This document shows positions 53,938 through 64,000 of a DNA stretch of 64,000 nt, piece after piece. The stretch is from Streptomyces sp. RerS4 (lineage in GTDB: Bacteria > Actinomycetota > Actinomycetes > Streptomycetales > Streptomycetaceae), in NCBI RefSeq assembly GCF_023515955.1, contig NZ_CP097322.1, forward strand, positions 3,371,501 through 3,435,500. The letters run 5' to 3'. Each line of letters begins with the position of its first letter. The first letter of the stretch is position 1. The translations under genes were made by a program, and so were the position numbers. The notes below the pieces were generated by a model. That model made no database searches. It had not been told where the DNA came from and saw only the letters and a list, made by a program, of their open reading frames with translations.

Positions 53938-55782
53938 ATGACCAGCGACAGCGATCTGACCTCCGGCACGACCAACGGCGAGACGCACCCCGGGACGCCC
54001 CCGGAGATGCCCGACTGGGAGAAGCGCTTCCGGGCCCCGCGCGTCAGCCTGCCCGACTGGGCCGAGGACGCCCCGGACCGCTCGCTCTTCATCTCGAACG
54101 CCACCGGCACCTACGAGCTCTACGCCTGGGACCGCGCCACCGGCGCCCAGCGCCAGGCCACCGACCGCCCCAACGGCACCACCGACGGCGCCCTCTCCCC
54201 CGACGGCGAGTGGATCTGGTGGTTCTCCGACACCGACGGCGACGAGTTCGGCACCTGGGTCCGCCAGCCCTTCGCCGGCGGCCCCGACGAGCCCGCCACG
54301 CCCGGCCTGGAGCCCGCGTACTCCGCCGGGCTGGCCATCGGCCGCGACGGTACGGCCATCGTGGGCCGCTCCACCGACGAGGACGGTTCCACGATCCACG
54401 TCGTACGCCCCGACGGCAGCGCCCCCACCGTCGTCTACCGCCACCGCGAGTCGGCGGGCGTCGGCGACCTGTCCCACGACGGGACCCTCCTCGCCATCGA
54501 GCACACCGAACACGGCGACGCCATGCACTCGGCGCTGCGCGTGCTCACCCTCGACGGCGCCACCGTCGCCGAGCTGGACGACTCCCGTGGTGGCACCGAG
54601 GAGCTGGGCCTGGAGGTGCTCGGCTTCGCCCCCGTCGCCGGTGACACCCGGCTGCTCATCGGGCACCAGCGCCGGGGCCGCTGGGAGCCGATGATCTGGG
54701 ACGTGGCCACCGGCGCCCAGGAGGACCTGGCGATCGACCTGCCCGGCGACGTGAGCGCCGAGTGGTACCCGGACGGGTCCGCGCTGCTCATCGCGCACAG
54801 CTACGAGGCGCGCGGCGAGCTGTGGCGCTACGACCTGGCCGCGCGCGAGCTGGTCCGCGTAAACACCCCGCTCGGGACGGTGTCGGGCGCGACCGCCCGC
54901 CCGGACGGGACGGTGGAGTACCAGTGGTCCTCGGCGGCCGAGCCGGCGTCCGTACGGTCCACCGCGGGCGGTGTCGTCCTGGACCCGCCCGGTTTCCGAC
55001 CGCCCGCCTCGGTGCCGGTCGAGGACGTGTGGGTGGAGGGCCCCGGCGGGCGCGTCCACGCGCTCGCCCAGCGCCCGGTGGGGCACGGCGACGGCCCGTT
55101 CCCGACCATCTTCGAGATCCACGGCGGGCCCACCTGGCACGACAGCGACTCCTTCCTGGCCACCCCGGCGGCCTGGCTGGACCACGGCTTCGCCGTCGTC
55201 CGCGTCAACTACCGGGGCTCGACGGGCTACGGCCGCGCCTGGACGGACGCCCTGAAGCACCGGGTCGGTCTGATCGAGCTGGAGGACATCGCGGCCGTCC
55301 GGGAGTGGGCCGTCGCCGAGGGCCTCGCCGACCCGGCGCGCCTCGTGCTGTCGGGCGGTTCCTGGGGCGGCTACCTGACGCTCCTGGGCCTCGGCACGCA
55401 GCCGGACGCCTGGGCGGTGGGGCTGGCGGCCGTACCGGTCGCGGACTACGTGACGGCGTACCACGACGAGATGGAGGCGCTGAAGGCCCTCGACCGGACC
55501 CTCTTCGGCGGTACGCCCGAGGAGGTGCCGGACCGCTTCGAGGCCTCCTCCCCGCTGACGTACGTCGACGCGGTCAAGGCCCCCGTCCACATCGCGGCGG
55601 GCGTCAACGACCCGCGCTGCCCGATCCGGCAGATCGACAACTACGTGGACCGGCTCGCGGCGCGCGGCGCCGTCCACGAGGTCTACCGCTACGACGCGGG
55701 GCACGGCTCGCTGGTCGTGGAGGAGCGCATCAAGCAGGTCCGCATGGACCTGGAGTTCGCCCTGAAGCACCTGCCCCGCTGA
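53938..55782 (+). CDS. Prolyl-oligopeptidase-family (S9) serine peptidase
   Basis: ATG 53938 (ATG 53929 three codons upstream is possible; GGAGG lies too close to 53938 to decide). 614 residues. An N-terminal beta-propeller (about 30-350; repeats such as ELYAWDRATGAQRQ and EWIWWFSDTDGDEFG) precedes an alpha/beta hydrolase domain with GGSWGGYLTLLGLG (nucleophile Ser), NDPRCPIRQ (Asp) and DAGHGSLV (His). Acylaminoacyl- or dipeptidyl-peptidase-like; no signal peptide, so cytosolic. Confidence 0.88.
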   Translation: MTSDSDLTSGTTNGETHPGTPPEMPDWEKRFRAPRVSLPDWAEDAPDRSLFISNATGTYELYAWDRATGAQRQATDRPNGTTDGALSPDGEWIWWFSDTDGDEFGTWVRQPFAGGPDEPATPGLEPAYSAGLAIGRDGTAIVGRSTDEDGSTIHVVRPDGSAPTVVYRHRESAGVGDLSHDGTLLAIEHTEHGDAMHSALRVLTLDGATVAELDDSRGGTEELGLEVLGFAPVAGDTRLLIGHQRRGRWEPMIWDVATGAQEDLAIDLPGDVSAEWYPDGSALLIAHSYEARGELWRYDLAARELVRVNTPLGTVSGATARPDGTVEYQWSSAAEPASVRSTAGGVVLDPPGFRPPASVPVEDVWVEGPGGRVHALAQRPVGHGDGPFPTIFEIHGGPTWHDSDSFLATPAAWLDHGFAVVRVNYRGSTGYGRAWTDALKHRVGLIELEDIAAVREWAVAEGLADPARLVLSGGSWGGYLTLLGLGTQPDAWAVGLAAVPVADYVTAYHDEMEALKALDRTLFGGTPEEVPDRFEASSPLTYVDAVKAPVHIAAGVNDPRCPIRQIDNYVDRLAARGAVHEVYRYDAGHGSLVVEERIKQVRMDLEFALKHLPR

Positions 55783-55862
55783 GCGACCCGCCAGGCCCTC
55801 CTTCGTGGCGCCCACGTGCCCCGGAGGGGGGTCCGGTCGGGGTCCCCCGTACCGTTGGTGGC

Positions 55863-56690
55863 GTGCACCGGTTTCTCCTGACCCCGCGCTGGTGGGGGAT
55901 CAACGTCTTCGTCGCGCTCGCCATCCCCTTCTGCCTGTTCATGGGGACCTGGCAGCTCGACCGGTTCGAGGACCGCGTCGGCAGCCACCGGGAGGCGAGC
56001 GCCGAGCGGCCCGCCGACGCGGTGGCCGCACCGCTGGACTCGCTGCTCCCGGTGAACACCGAGACCTCGGGCCGACTGGCCTCGACGGCCGGTGAATACG
56101 GGCAGCAGCTCCTGGTCCCCGAGCGGATCGTGGACGGCGAGTCCGGTTTCTACGTCCTGACCCTGCTGCGGACCGACTCCGGCAAGACCGTCCCGGTGGT
56201 CCGGGGCTGGCTGCCCGGTCAGGCCGACGCGGCGAAGGCCCCGGCCCCGCCGACCGGCCGGGTCGAGGTCACGGGGGCCCTGCAGTCCTCGGAGAACTCC
56301 GGCACCAAGGGCGTACACGCCCAGGGCGGGCTGCCGCCGGGGCAGCTCGGCGTGATCGGGGCGGCCACGCTGGTCAACCTGGTGCAGGACCCGCTCTACG
56401 ACGCCTGGCTCACCGTGCAGACTCCGGTGGACGGAATGACCCCGGTGCCCGCGAAGGCGCCGAGCAACACCGGACTGGACCTGAAGGCCTTCCAGAACCT
56501 CGGATACACCGGTGAGTGGTTCGTCTTCGTCGTCTTCGTGCTCTTCATGTGGTTCCGGCTCTACCGGCGCGAGGTGGAGACCCTGCGTGACGCGGAGGCC
56601 GGCCTGCTGGCGACGCCCACCGACGCCGCCGCCGCGCCTGCCGAATCCGGCGCCGCCACGGACGCCGCTACGGCACCGCCGGCGCGATGA
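55863..56690 (+). CDS. SURF1-family cytochrome oxidase assembly protein
   Basis: GTG 55863, 275 residues. One N-terminal and one C-terminal membrane helix (WWGINVFVALAIPFCLFMGT and FVFVVFVLFMWFRLY) flank an outer loop domain, the SURF1 topology. FMGTWQLDRFEDRV and VPVVRGWLP match the family's W-Q-x-x-R and R-G-W motifs. It helps heme or copper insertion in the aa3 oxidase. An Ala/Thr-rich tail overlaps the convergent gene at 56668-56690. Confidence 0.87.
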   Translation: MHRFLLTPRWWGINVFVALAIPFCLFMGTWQLDRFEDRVGSHREASAERPADAVAAPLDSLLPVNTETSGRLASTAGEYGQQLLVPERIVDGESGFYVLTLLRTDSGKTVPVVRGWLPGQADAAKAPAPPTGRVEVTGALQSSENSGTKGVHAQGGLPPGQLGVIGAATLVNLVQDPLYDAWLTVQTPVDGMTPVPAKAPSNTGLDLKAFQNLGYTGEWFVFVVFVLFMWFRLYRREVETLRDAEAGLLATPTDAAAAPAESGAATDAATAPPAR

Positions 56691-57828
56691 GGCCCGTCCG
56701 GTAGACGGTCCCGGTCCCGCCGCAGGCCGTCGGGATGGTGGTCTGCGTGACCGGGGCGCCGGCACCGGGTGTGTGGGACACCTCCACCCCGGTCGATTCG
56801 GGCACCTTGGCCGCACCGCCATCGTCCGGCGGAACCTGCGCGGTCTCCCCGGCGGCCTCGCCGCTCGCGGGAGCCTCGGCCGGTGCCTGGTCCGTCCGGC
56901 TCGTCTCACCCTGCTCGGGCTTGGCGGTCGGCCCCGCGGAACCCGACGGGCAGGAGGACCCCTGCGGCGGCACCCAGGCGAAGCGGACTTCGTACCCGGT
57001 GTTCGGCTGGAGGACCAGCGTCGGCGTCTCGACCGACGGGTCGGGGAGCAGCCCGGTCGCGGGATCGCCCGCCGTGTGGCCGGCAACGGGTACCCCGGAG
57101 GCCGCCGGCGCGGGCGGCGGGCCGGCGGGCACGGTGACGGCCGTGACCGTGTCCGGGCCGCTGACCAGGCAGCCCTTGGCGGAGACGTTGGTGACCTTGA
57201 AGCTGCCGTAGACCCTGCCGTCCCGCTCGGGGGCGCGGGCGCTGCCCGCCACGCCCAACTGGTCGGCGGTGCACTTGGGCACCCCGGGGGCGGCTCCGGC
57301 CGGGGGGAGCGGGCCGTGACCGGCGCCGCCGGTGGTGCCGGCGGTGGCACCGGTGCCGGAGGGGCCGGCGGTCGTGGCGCTGCCGGAGGGGGAGCCGGCG
57401 GCGCTGGGGGACGGCTGGGTTCCCGTACCGCCCGTCGACGGCTGCCGGTCGGTGGAGCGCGACGGGCGGGGCTGTGCGGAGCCGCCGGCGCCGTTCTGCT
57501 GGGGGTCGGAGGGGCCGCCGCTCCGGCCGCCCTGGGCCCGGCCGTGGCCGGCCACCGTCGAGTGGTCGGAGGAGGCGTCGTGGTCGGCGCTCAGGTGCAA
57601 CGCGGCGGGGATCACCGTACCGGCGAGCAGGACCGCCGCGGCCCCCGCGACGAGGGCCTGCCGTTTACGGGCCCGGCGCGCGGGCACCGCGTGGCGCAGC
57701 CGCTCCAGCGCACCGTCGGAGGGCTCCAGGCCGCGTACGGCCCCGGCCAGCAGGCCGCGCAGCGCCTGCTCGTCGCCGAAGGTGGGCTCCGCCAGCCGGC
57801 CGGGCGGGTTTTTGTGGTCGTCCCTCAT
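56668..57828 (-). CDS. Single-TM protein co-encoded with a SigE-family sigma factor (possible anti-sigma)
   Basis: ATG 57828 overlaps the sigma stop (ATGA). 386 residues: a cytoplasmic N-terminal part (about 1-55, EPTFGDEQALRGLLAGAVRG), one membrane segment (QALVAGAAAVLLAGTVIPAA), a long Gly/Ser/Thr/Pro-rich linker, then a secreted domain with Cys (PKCTADQLGV, KGCLVSGPDT, SSCPSGS, TACGGTG) that could form disulphides. The layout suggests a membrane anti-sigma or sensor. No zinc anti-sigma motif (HxxxCxxC) is present. Confidence 0.7.
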   Translation of the reverse strand: MRDDHKNPPGRLAEPTFGDEQALRGLLAGAVRGLEPSDGALERLRHAVPARRARKRQALVAGAAAVLLAGTVIPAALHLSADHDASSDHSTVAGHGRAQGGRSGGPSDPQQNGAGGSAQPRPSRSTDRQPSTGGTGTQPSPSAAGSPSGSATTAGPSGTGATAGTTGGAGHGPLPPAGAAPGVPKCTADQLGVAGSARAPERDGRVYGSFKVTNVSAKGCLVSGPDTVTAVTVPAGPPPAPAASGVPVAGHTAGDPATGLLPDPSVETPTLVLQPNTGYEVRFAWVPPQGSSCPSGSAGPTAKPEQGETSRTDQAPAEAPASGEAAGETAQVPPDDGGAAKVPESTGVEVSHTPGAGAPVTQTTIPTACGGTGTVYRTGLIAPAVP

Positions 57829-58613
57829 GACTGCGCAGCCTCCATCGCCACCCTGAGCGCGGCAATGCCCCGCGATCCGTACGCCTTGACCGAACCGAGC
57901 GAGATGCCGAGCGTCTCGGCCACCTGGGACTCCGTCATGTCGGCGAAGTAGCGCAACACCAGCACCTCGCGCTGGCGCCGCTGGAGTCCGCGCATGGCCT
58001 TGATGAGGTCGTCGCGTTCCAGCCGGTCGTACGCCCCCTCCTCCGCGCTGGCCATGTCCGGCATCGGCTTCGACAGCAGCTTGAGGCCGAGGATGCGGCG
58101 CCGCAGGGCGGAACGGGAGAGGTTGACGACGGTCTGGCGCAGGTACGCCAGCGTCTTGTCGCGGTCCCGGACCCGGTTGCGGGCCGAGTGGACGCGGATG
58201 AAGGCCTCCTGGACCACGTCCTCGCAGGAGGCCGTGTCGTCGAGGAGGAGCGCGGCCAGACCGAGCAGGGACCGGTAGTGGGCCTGGTAGGTCTCGGTCA
58301 GGTGGTCGACGGTGGTCCCCGCGACGACGACCCGCTCGCCCTCGCCGCCGGCTTCGGCTGTCGCCGCGCCGTCGGATATCGCCACGCTCGGGGGTATCGC
58401 CGCGTCGTCGGCGCCGTCACGCGGCGAGGGCACCCGGAGGACCGGGTTCGGCGCGGCGGGCTGCTTGATCTGGGCGGGCGGCGTCAGATGGGCCGCCGGC
58501 GGGACGGGAACGATCACAGGGAAGCCGTCGTCGGGCAGGAGGGGACGCCGGCGCGACGGAATGATCCTGATGCGCGCCGGTCGTACGACGTGGTCCAACA
58601 GTGCCTCTGCCAC
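57825..58613 (-). CDS. ECF RNA polymerase sigma factor, SigE family
   Basis: GTG 58613, 262 residues, with a Pro-rich N-terminal extension of about 90 residues not usual for ECF factors; a later GTG (EGERVVVAGTT region) may be the true start. Region 2: LTETYQAHYRSLLGLAALLL and CEDVVQEAFIRVHSARNRV. Region 4: LQRRQREVLVLRYFADMTES and VAETLGISLGSVKAYGSRGI. Typical SigE-70 class. Co-translated with the membrane protein downstream. Next to asd/lysC, as in other Streptomyces. Confidence 0.87.
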   Translation of the reverse strand: MAEALLDHVVRPARIRIIPSRRRPLLPDDGFPVIVPVPPAAHLTPPAQIKQPAAPNPVLRVPSPRDGADDAAIPPSVAISDGAATAEAGGEGERVVVAGTTVDHLTETYQAHYRSLLGLAALLLDDTASCEDVVQEAFIRVHSARNRVRDRDKTLAYLRQTVVNLSRSALRRRILGLKLLSKPMPDMASAEEGAYDRLERDDLIKAMRGLQRRQREVLVLRYFADMTESQVAETLGISLGSVKAYGSRGIAALRVAMEAAQS

Positions 58614-58782
58614 GCCCGTTGGACACGCGTCCCCCGGTCAGGGTTGTACGCGTGGGGCAGAGTAACCAGCAATTTCCCCATTGCCTTCATGCGTACCCGC
58701 TCTTCCCGATTGCCCCATTTATCCAGGCGGCAGTCGGGCCATCACCTTGATCAAGGGATCGGGATCGATACTACAAAGCGAA

Positions 58783-59855
58783 TTACGCGAATTCACCCGC
58801 GATCAGTTCCGAGATCTGCGTGGCATTCAACGCCGCGCCCTTGCGCAGGTTGTCCGCGCACACGAAGAATTCCAGGGCCCGCGCGTCGTCCAGCGATCCG
58901 CGCAGCCGCCCCACCCACGCCGGGTCCGTCCCGGCCGCGTCCACGGGGGTCGGGAACTCCCCGGCCGCCGGATCGTCCACGAGGACCACCCCCGGCGCCG
59001 CCTCCAGGACCTTCCGGGCGCGCCCCGCGTCCACCTCCCGCTCGAACCGGGCCCGGACGGTCAGGGAATGCCCGATCACCACGGGAACCTGTACGCAGGT
59101 CACGGAGATCGGCAGCGCCGGCAGGTCCAGGATCCGCCGGGTCTGCGCCCGCACGGCCAGCTCGTGCGAGGACCAGCCGCCCTCGCGCAGCTCACCGGAC
59201 CAGGGCACCACGTTCAGCGCGAGCGGCGCCGCGAAGGGCCCGGTGTCCTCGCCCACGGCCCGGCGTACGTCGCCCGGCTGCTCCCCGAGCGCGCTTCCGG
59301 CGACCAGCGACAGCTGTCGGCGCAGCGCCTCGGAGCCCGCCCGGCCCGCTGCGCCGGCGGCCTGGTACGAGGAGACGACCAGCTCGGTCAGCCCGTACTC
59401 GGCGTGCAGCGCGCCCACGGCGGCGATCATCGCGGCGGTCACGCAGTCCGGCCCGGCGACGATGCCTCGCGGCCGGACCCGTACGGCACCCCCGTTCACC
59501 TCGGGCACCACGAGCGGCACCTCGGGGTCCTCGCGGAAGGCGGCGGACTGGTCCACCACCACGGCTCCGCGCGCGGTCACGGCGGGGGCCCAGTGGGCCG
59601 ACACGGCGGCGGGGGTCAGGAAGACCACCACGTCGCCCGCTCCGAGGCCGTCGAAGGCGTCCTCGGTGAGGGCGAGCACCTCGACCTCCTCACCGCGCAC
59701 GGCCACCACGCGGCCGGCCGAGCGCGAGGAGGCGATCAGGCGTACCTCGCCCCAGACGTCCGCCCGCTGGGACAGGATCTGGAGCAGGACGGTCCCGACC
59801 GCCCCGGTCGCCCCGACCACGGCGAGCGCCGGGGCCGGGGCCGACCGGTCGGCGG

Positions 59856-59859
<4 letters not shown>
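58783..59859 (-). CDS. asd: Aspartate-semialdehyde dehydrogenase
   Basis: ATG 59859 overlaps the lysC stop (ATGA); 358 residues. NADP fold start [31 protein letters not shown]. The active-site Cys motif is GPDCVTAAM, where most enzymes have P-N-C-S/T-T, so the Asn and the following Ser are changed. The catalytic His region [11 protein letters not shown] is normal and [15 protein letters not shown] replaces the usual S-x-Y-Q-A-x-S-G. Converts aspartyl phosphate to the semialdehyde for Thr, Met, Lys and DAP, if active. Confidence 0.88.
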
Positions 59860-61130
<1,271 letters not shown>

Positions 61131-61293
61131 GTGCGCTCCTCGCTCGGTCCGTCTGAATTTGCTGGTGCAGTCTAACGAGCGGCCGCGATCCGACCGCTTC
61201 GTACCACATCATGAGACGAAATGATCAGAGAATCGGTTGCCGCGCCCGGCCTCTCACCTGCGGTCTCTCACCTGCGATCCCTCGCTCGCGGCC

Positions 61294-61941
61294 TCACCGA
61301 CGGCCGAGGCCGCGCAGCTCCTCGGCCATGACCTGACCGGCCTGCTCGGCGAGCTCGTCCTCCGTCATGTCCTCGTCCGTGTCCAGGCCGTCCAGGGCCG
61401 CCAGCGGCTGGTTGAGGCGGACGTGCGCGATCAGCGACTGGAGGGCGCGCAGGGCGGCCGAGGCCGTCGGACCCCAGTTGGTGAAGTACGAGAACTGCCA
61501 CCACCACAGCGCCTCGGTGATCCGGCCCGACTGGTGGTGGATCAGGCCGTGCCGCAGGTCGGCGACGATGTCGGCGAGGTCGTCGGAGATCCTGTGCGCG
61601 ACCGGCACCTTGCGCGGCTCGTAGGGGTCGAATACCTCGGAGTAGATGTCGACCGGCTCCAGCATGATCGCGAACCGCTCGCGCAGGTCGTCCACGTCCG
61701 GCTCCGGGCCGAGGTCCGGCTCGTAGCGCTCCTCGGGCAGAACGTCCTCGTACGCGCCCAGCCGGCCGCCCGCCAGCAGCAGCTGGGACACCTCCAGCAG
61801 GAGGAACGGCACGGCGCTGTTCGGATCCTCGCCCTTGGCCACCTCGGTGACGGCGACGATGAACGACTCGATCTGGTCCGCGATCGAGGCGGCGAAGTCG
61901 TCCGGGTCCTGACCCAGGGCGTGCAGCGTTGCGTCAGACAT
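61294..61941 (-). CDS. DUF5063 family protein
   Basis: ATG 61941 with GGAAGG upstream, overlapping the recR stop by 8 bases; 215 residues. [20 protein letters not shown], then [38 protein letters not shown] and [20 protein letters not shown]. Acidic and helical, no membrane segment. Constant partner of recR in Streptomyces; function unknown. Confidence 0.8.
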   Translation of the reverse strand: MSDATLHALGQDPDDFAASIADQIESFIVAVTEVAKGEDPNSAVPFLLLEVSQLLLAGGRLGAYEDVLPEERYEPDLGPEPDVDDLRERFAIMLEPVDIYSEVFDPYEPRKVPVAHRISDDLADIVADLRHGLIHHQSGRITEALWWWQFSYFTNWGPTASAALRALQSLIAHVRLNQPLAALDGLDTDEDMTEDELAEQAGQVMAEELRGLGRR

Positions 61942-62533
61942 CGAGAAGCCGCCTTCCTTCAAAGGCCCGCCCCAGCGTGACCTCGTCCGCGTACTCCAGA
62001 TCTCCCCCGACGGGGAGCCCGCTGGCCAGGCGGGTGACCTTGAGGCCCATGGGCTTGATCATGCGGGCGAGGTAGGTGGCGGTCGCCTCGCCCTCCAGGT
62101 TCGGGTCGGTCGCCAGGATCAGCTCGGTGACCGTACCGTCCGCGAGGCGCGCGAGCAGCTCGCGGATGCGCAGGTCGTCGGGGCCGACGCCCTCGATCGG
62201 GCTGATCGCGCCGCCGAGGACGTGGTACGTGCCCCGGAACTCGCGCGTCCGCTCGATGGCGACGACGTCCTTCGGCTCCTCGACCACACAGATGACGGTG
62301 GCGTCGCGGCGCGGATCACGACAGATCCCGCACCGCTCCTCCTGCGCCACGTTCCCGCAGACCGCGCAGAACCGGACCTTCTCCTTGACCTCCAGCAGCG
62401 CGTGCGCGAGGCGACGGACGTCGGTGGGTTCGGCCTGCAGGATGTGGAAGGCGATCCGCTGCGCGCTCTTGGGCCCGACGCCGGGCAGCCTGCCCAGTTC
62501 GTCGATCAGGTCCTGGACCACGCCTTCGTACAA
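61934..62533 (-). CDS. recR: Recombination protein RecR
   Basis: TTG start at 62533 after AAGAAGG, unusual but needed for the conserved [20 protein letters not shown] (helix-hairpin-helix). Zinc finger [16 protein letters not shown], Toprim [20 protein letters not shown] and [12 protein letters not shown], Walker-like end. 199 residues, standard length. Acts with RecO/RecF in gap repair. Operon YbaB-recR-DUF5063. Confidence 0.95.
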   Translation of the reverse strand: MYEGVVQDLIDELGRLPGVGPKSAQRIAFHILQAEPTDVRRLAHALLEVKEKVRFCAVCGNVAQEERCGICRDPRRDATVICVVEEPKDVVAIERTREFRGTYHVLGGAISPIEGVGPDDLRIRELLARLADGTVTELILATDPNLEGEATATYLARMIKPMGLKVTRLASGLPVGGDLEYADEVTLGRAFEGRRLLDV

Positions 62534-62584
62534 CGGACTGCCTTCTTTCGATGGGTTTCGACGGGGAGGGGTGCGGGGGTGCGA

Positions 62585-62929
62585 TCAGAACGGGAGGCCG
62601 GGGATACCGCTGCCCCCGCCCAGGGCCTGGGCCAGGGGGCCCATCTTCTGCTCCTGGAGCGCCTGCGCGTTCTCGTTGGCCGCCTGGACGGCCGCGACGA
62701 TCAGGTCGGCCAGGGTCTCGGTGTCCTCCGGGTCCACGGCCTTCGGATCGATCGCCAGGGCGAGCAGCTCACCGGAACCGGTCACCGTCGCCTTCACCAG
62801 GCCGCCACCGGCCTGGCCCTCGACCTGGGTACGCGCCAGCTCCTCCTGGGCCGCCGCGAGATCCTGCTGCATCTTCTGGGCCTGCTGGAGCAGCTGCTGC
62901 ATGTTGGGCTGGCCACCACCGGAAATCAC
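62585..62929 (-). CDS. YbaB/EbfC nucleoid-associated protein
   Basis: GTG 62929, 114 residues. [20 protein letters not shown] (coiled-coil start), [20 protein letters not shown] and [20 protein letters not shown]. Dimeric DNA-binding protein; always next to recR. A Gly-rich end ([13 protein letters not shown]). dnaX would normally lie upstream but is not in this position here. Confidence 0.92.
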   Translation of the reverse strand: MISGGGQPNMQQLLQQAQKMQQDLAAAQEELARTQVEGQAGGGLVKATVTGSGELLALAIDPKAVDPEDTETLADLIVAAVQAANENAQALQEQKMGPLAQALGGGSGIPGLPF

Positions 62930-63135
62930 AGGTACTCACTCCATGGTTCGAAACGACCTTCGGGAACGCTTGGTCAATCCGAGCCTACGTGCTCCCCGGG
63001 CGCCGCGCCCTACGCCGGGAGGACCAACTCTTTCGAGTGAGTGCCGTGGCGTGCGCGGACCTGATGAAGCCCTCCTTGCGGGCGGAAAACACGGGATTCG
63101 TTGTCCATCGCGCGTCATTCGAAGGTAGGAAGAGC

Positions 63136-63186
63136 ATGCGCACCATTGCGCACACGCGCACCACCACACGTCAGCGCAGGCAATAG
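63136..63186 (+). CDS. Possible 16-codon leader ORF before the SLATT gene
   Basis: MRTIAHTRTTTRQRRQ, ATG 63136 behind AGGAAG, stop TAG 63184. It ends 11 bases before the next start, which shares the following AGGGAG ribosome site. Rich in Arg and Thr; may be a leader peptide coupling translation. Could be chance. Confidence 0.3.
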   Translation: MRTIAHTRTTTRQRRQ

Positions 63187-63196
63187 GGAGTGCCGG

Positions 63197-63928
63197 GTGA
63201 GTCAGCCGGAGATGCAGCCCGAGGGGCCACCCCGGGATCCCGCAGAGGACGGCGACGGCGACCTGACCGGCCGGCCGTTCCCTCTCGGGGACTGGGGGGA
63301 GCCCGCCGAGCGGCTCGACGAGCTCTACCGGCGGGTGGAGGCCGATGCGCTGCGCACCGCCGAGTGGTACCTGGCCGACCGCGCGTGGAAGCGCGGGGGC
63401 GCGCGTACGCTGCGCGCGGGCGCGGCCCTGGGCGCCGTCACGGGGGCGGCGATGCCGCTGCTGGAGCTGACCGGATCGGCGCCGGGCGCGGCCTCGTACG
63501 GATACCTCTCGCTGCTGCTGGCGGCCGCCTGTCTGGCCTGCGACCGGTTCTTCGGCCTGACCTCGGGCTGGATGCGGGACGTCGCCACCGCGCAGGCGGT
63601 GCAGCGGCGGCTCCAGACGCTCCAGTTCGACTGGGCGTCGGAGAACGTCCGGGAGGTGCTGGGCCCGACGGAGGGCACCGCGAGCGAGGCCGCCGAGCGC
63701 TGCCTGACGGTGCTGCGGCGGTTCTCGGAGGACATCACGGAGCTGGTGCGTTCCGAGACGGCCGACTGGATGGTCGAGTTCCGCGCCGGTCCGGCGCCGC
63801 TGTTGACGCAGTCCCTGGCCGGCGCTCCGGCCCGGCCGGACACGTACGTCCCTCCGGCCCGCTTCCCGCTGCCGCCGGGCACCCGGCCGAACATGCCGCG
63901 CCAGCGGCCGCCGGAGCAGCCGCGCTGA
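63197..63928 (+). CDS. SLATT-like two-TM membrane protein
   Basis: GTG 63197 after AGGGAG; 243 residues. Helical region (LDELYRRVEADALRTAEWYL), two adjacent membrane segments (GAALGAVTGAAMPLLELTG and YLSLLLAAACLACDRFFGL), then a helical part (AQAVQRRLQTLQFDWASENV) and a Pro-rich end. This is the SLATT/DUF4231 arrangement, predicted pore-forming effectors of nucleotide-signalling systems. No SMODS or SLOG gene is adjacent, so a housekeeping role is equally possible. Confidence 0.72.
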   Translation: MSQPEMQPEGPPRDPAEDGDGDLTGRPFPLGDWGEPAERLDELYRRVEADALRTAEWYLADRAWKRGGARTLRAGAALGAVTGAAMPLLELTGSAPGAASYGYLSLLLAAACLACDRFFGLTSGWMRDVATAQAVQRRLQTLQFDWASENVREVLGPTEGTASEAAERCLTVLRRFSEDITELVRSETADWMVEFRAGPAPLLTQSLAGAPARPDTYVPPARFPLPPGTRPNMPRQRPPEQPR

Positions 63929-63933
63929 CGGCA

Positions 63934-63964
63934 AAGGGGCGGAGCGCGTGCCGCCCCGCCCCTT
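63934..63964. terminator. Hairpin between convergent genes at the right edge
   Basis: AAGGGGCGG (63934-63942) pairs with CCGCCCCTT (63956-63964); an alternative inner GGCGG/CCGCC pairing exists. Followed by TTG. Serves both the SLATT gene and the leftward partial gene. Confidence 0.65.
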
Positions 63965-63976
63965 GTGGGCCGCCCG

Positions 63977-64000
63977 TCAGCTGAAGATGATCATCGAGCC
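63977..64000 (-). CDS. Last seven codons of a leftward gene (partial)
   Basis: Stop TGA at 63977 (TCA on plus), preceded by codons for Gly-Ser-Met-Ile-Ile-Phe-Ser, with a terminator just beyond. The product cannot be named from this fragment. Confidence 0.35.
   Translation of the reverse strand, partial: GSMIIFS

Overview
The window is chromosomal DNA from a Streptomyces or a very close relative. The signs are very high GC with G/C-rich third codon positions, frequent GTG and TTG starts, many 4-base ATGA/GTGA gene overlaps, a WblA-type WhiB protein, a Crp orthologue, and two copies of the 14-bp actinobacterial parS palindrome near 53.6 kb. From memory (not checked here), the housekeeping order matches the S. 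coelicolor SCO355x-SCO362x neighbourhood on one side of oriC.

Layout. 0-6 kb: the end of a DUF1998 helicase, then a leftward tad/Flp pilus locus (ssd/tadZ, tadA, tadB, tadC, flp pilin, two TadE-like genes), several of them broken by single-base losses. 6-13.6 kb: HAD phosphatase, a structured intergenic region that may encode a small RNA, a degenerate Fic-like protein, a CooC-like ATPase, a deacetylase lipoprotein, and a SulP transporter-carbonic anhydrase fusion with a frame break. 13.8-19 kb: acs, nhaA, a Holin-X-like membrane protein, an alpha/beta hydrolase. 19-26.8 kb: MarP-type protease, NUDIX, nth, crp, a nucleotidyltransferase, an MBL/NUDIX pair, RidA and a DUF4177 protein. 26.9-34.1 kb: two Get3/ArsA ATPases, wblA, a class A penicillin-binding protein (the same neighbourhood as mycobacterial Rv3679-Rv3680-whiB4-ponA2), a YqeY protein and a metallophosphoesterase. 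34.2-35.8 kb: tRNA-Pro(CGG) followed by an HNH endonuclease gene.

36.0-48.8 kb holds the most interesting system: a compact RiPP cluster that reads as a class V lanthipeptide locus. It contains a LuxR-type regulator, a 61-residue precursor with a single C-terminal Cys, an F420-dependent LLM reductase (LanJ type), an HFCD flavoprotein decarboxylase (LanD type), a kinase-like protein lacking catalytic residues (LanX candidate), an M16 peptidase in two reading frames, an APH-fold kinase (LanK), a HopA1-like lyase (LanY), two ABC export systems and an orphan receiver domain. The modification genes are chained by 4-base overlaps. Predicted chemistry: Ser/Thr phosphorylation and elimination, decarboxylation of the only Cys to build one AviCys ring, and reduction of dehydro-residues to D-amino acids.

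48.8-53.6 kb: a K+ channel/ClC pair, a DM13 protein, a hypothetical, a CodA-like deaminase and the parS pair. 53.6-64 kb: S9 peptidase, SURF1-like protein, SigE-family sigma factor with a membrane partner, asd-lysC, a DUF5063 gene, recR and YbaB, a SLATT-like two-TM protein, and the last codons of a leftward gene.

A recurring oddity is one-base losses in G/C runs, each followed by a perfectly preserved reading frame (tad locus, SulP-carbonic anhydrase, M16 peptidase). They look more like base-calling dropouts than decay, and affected products should be read across the breaks.
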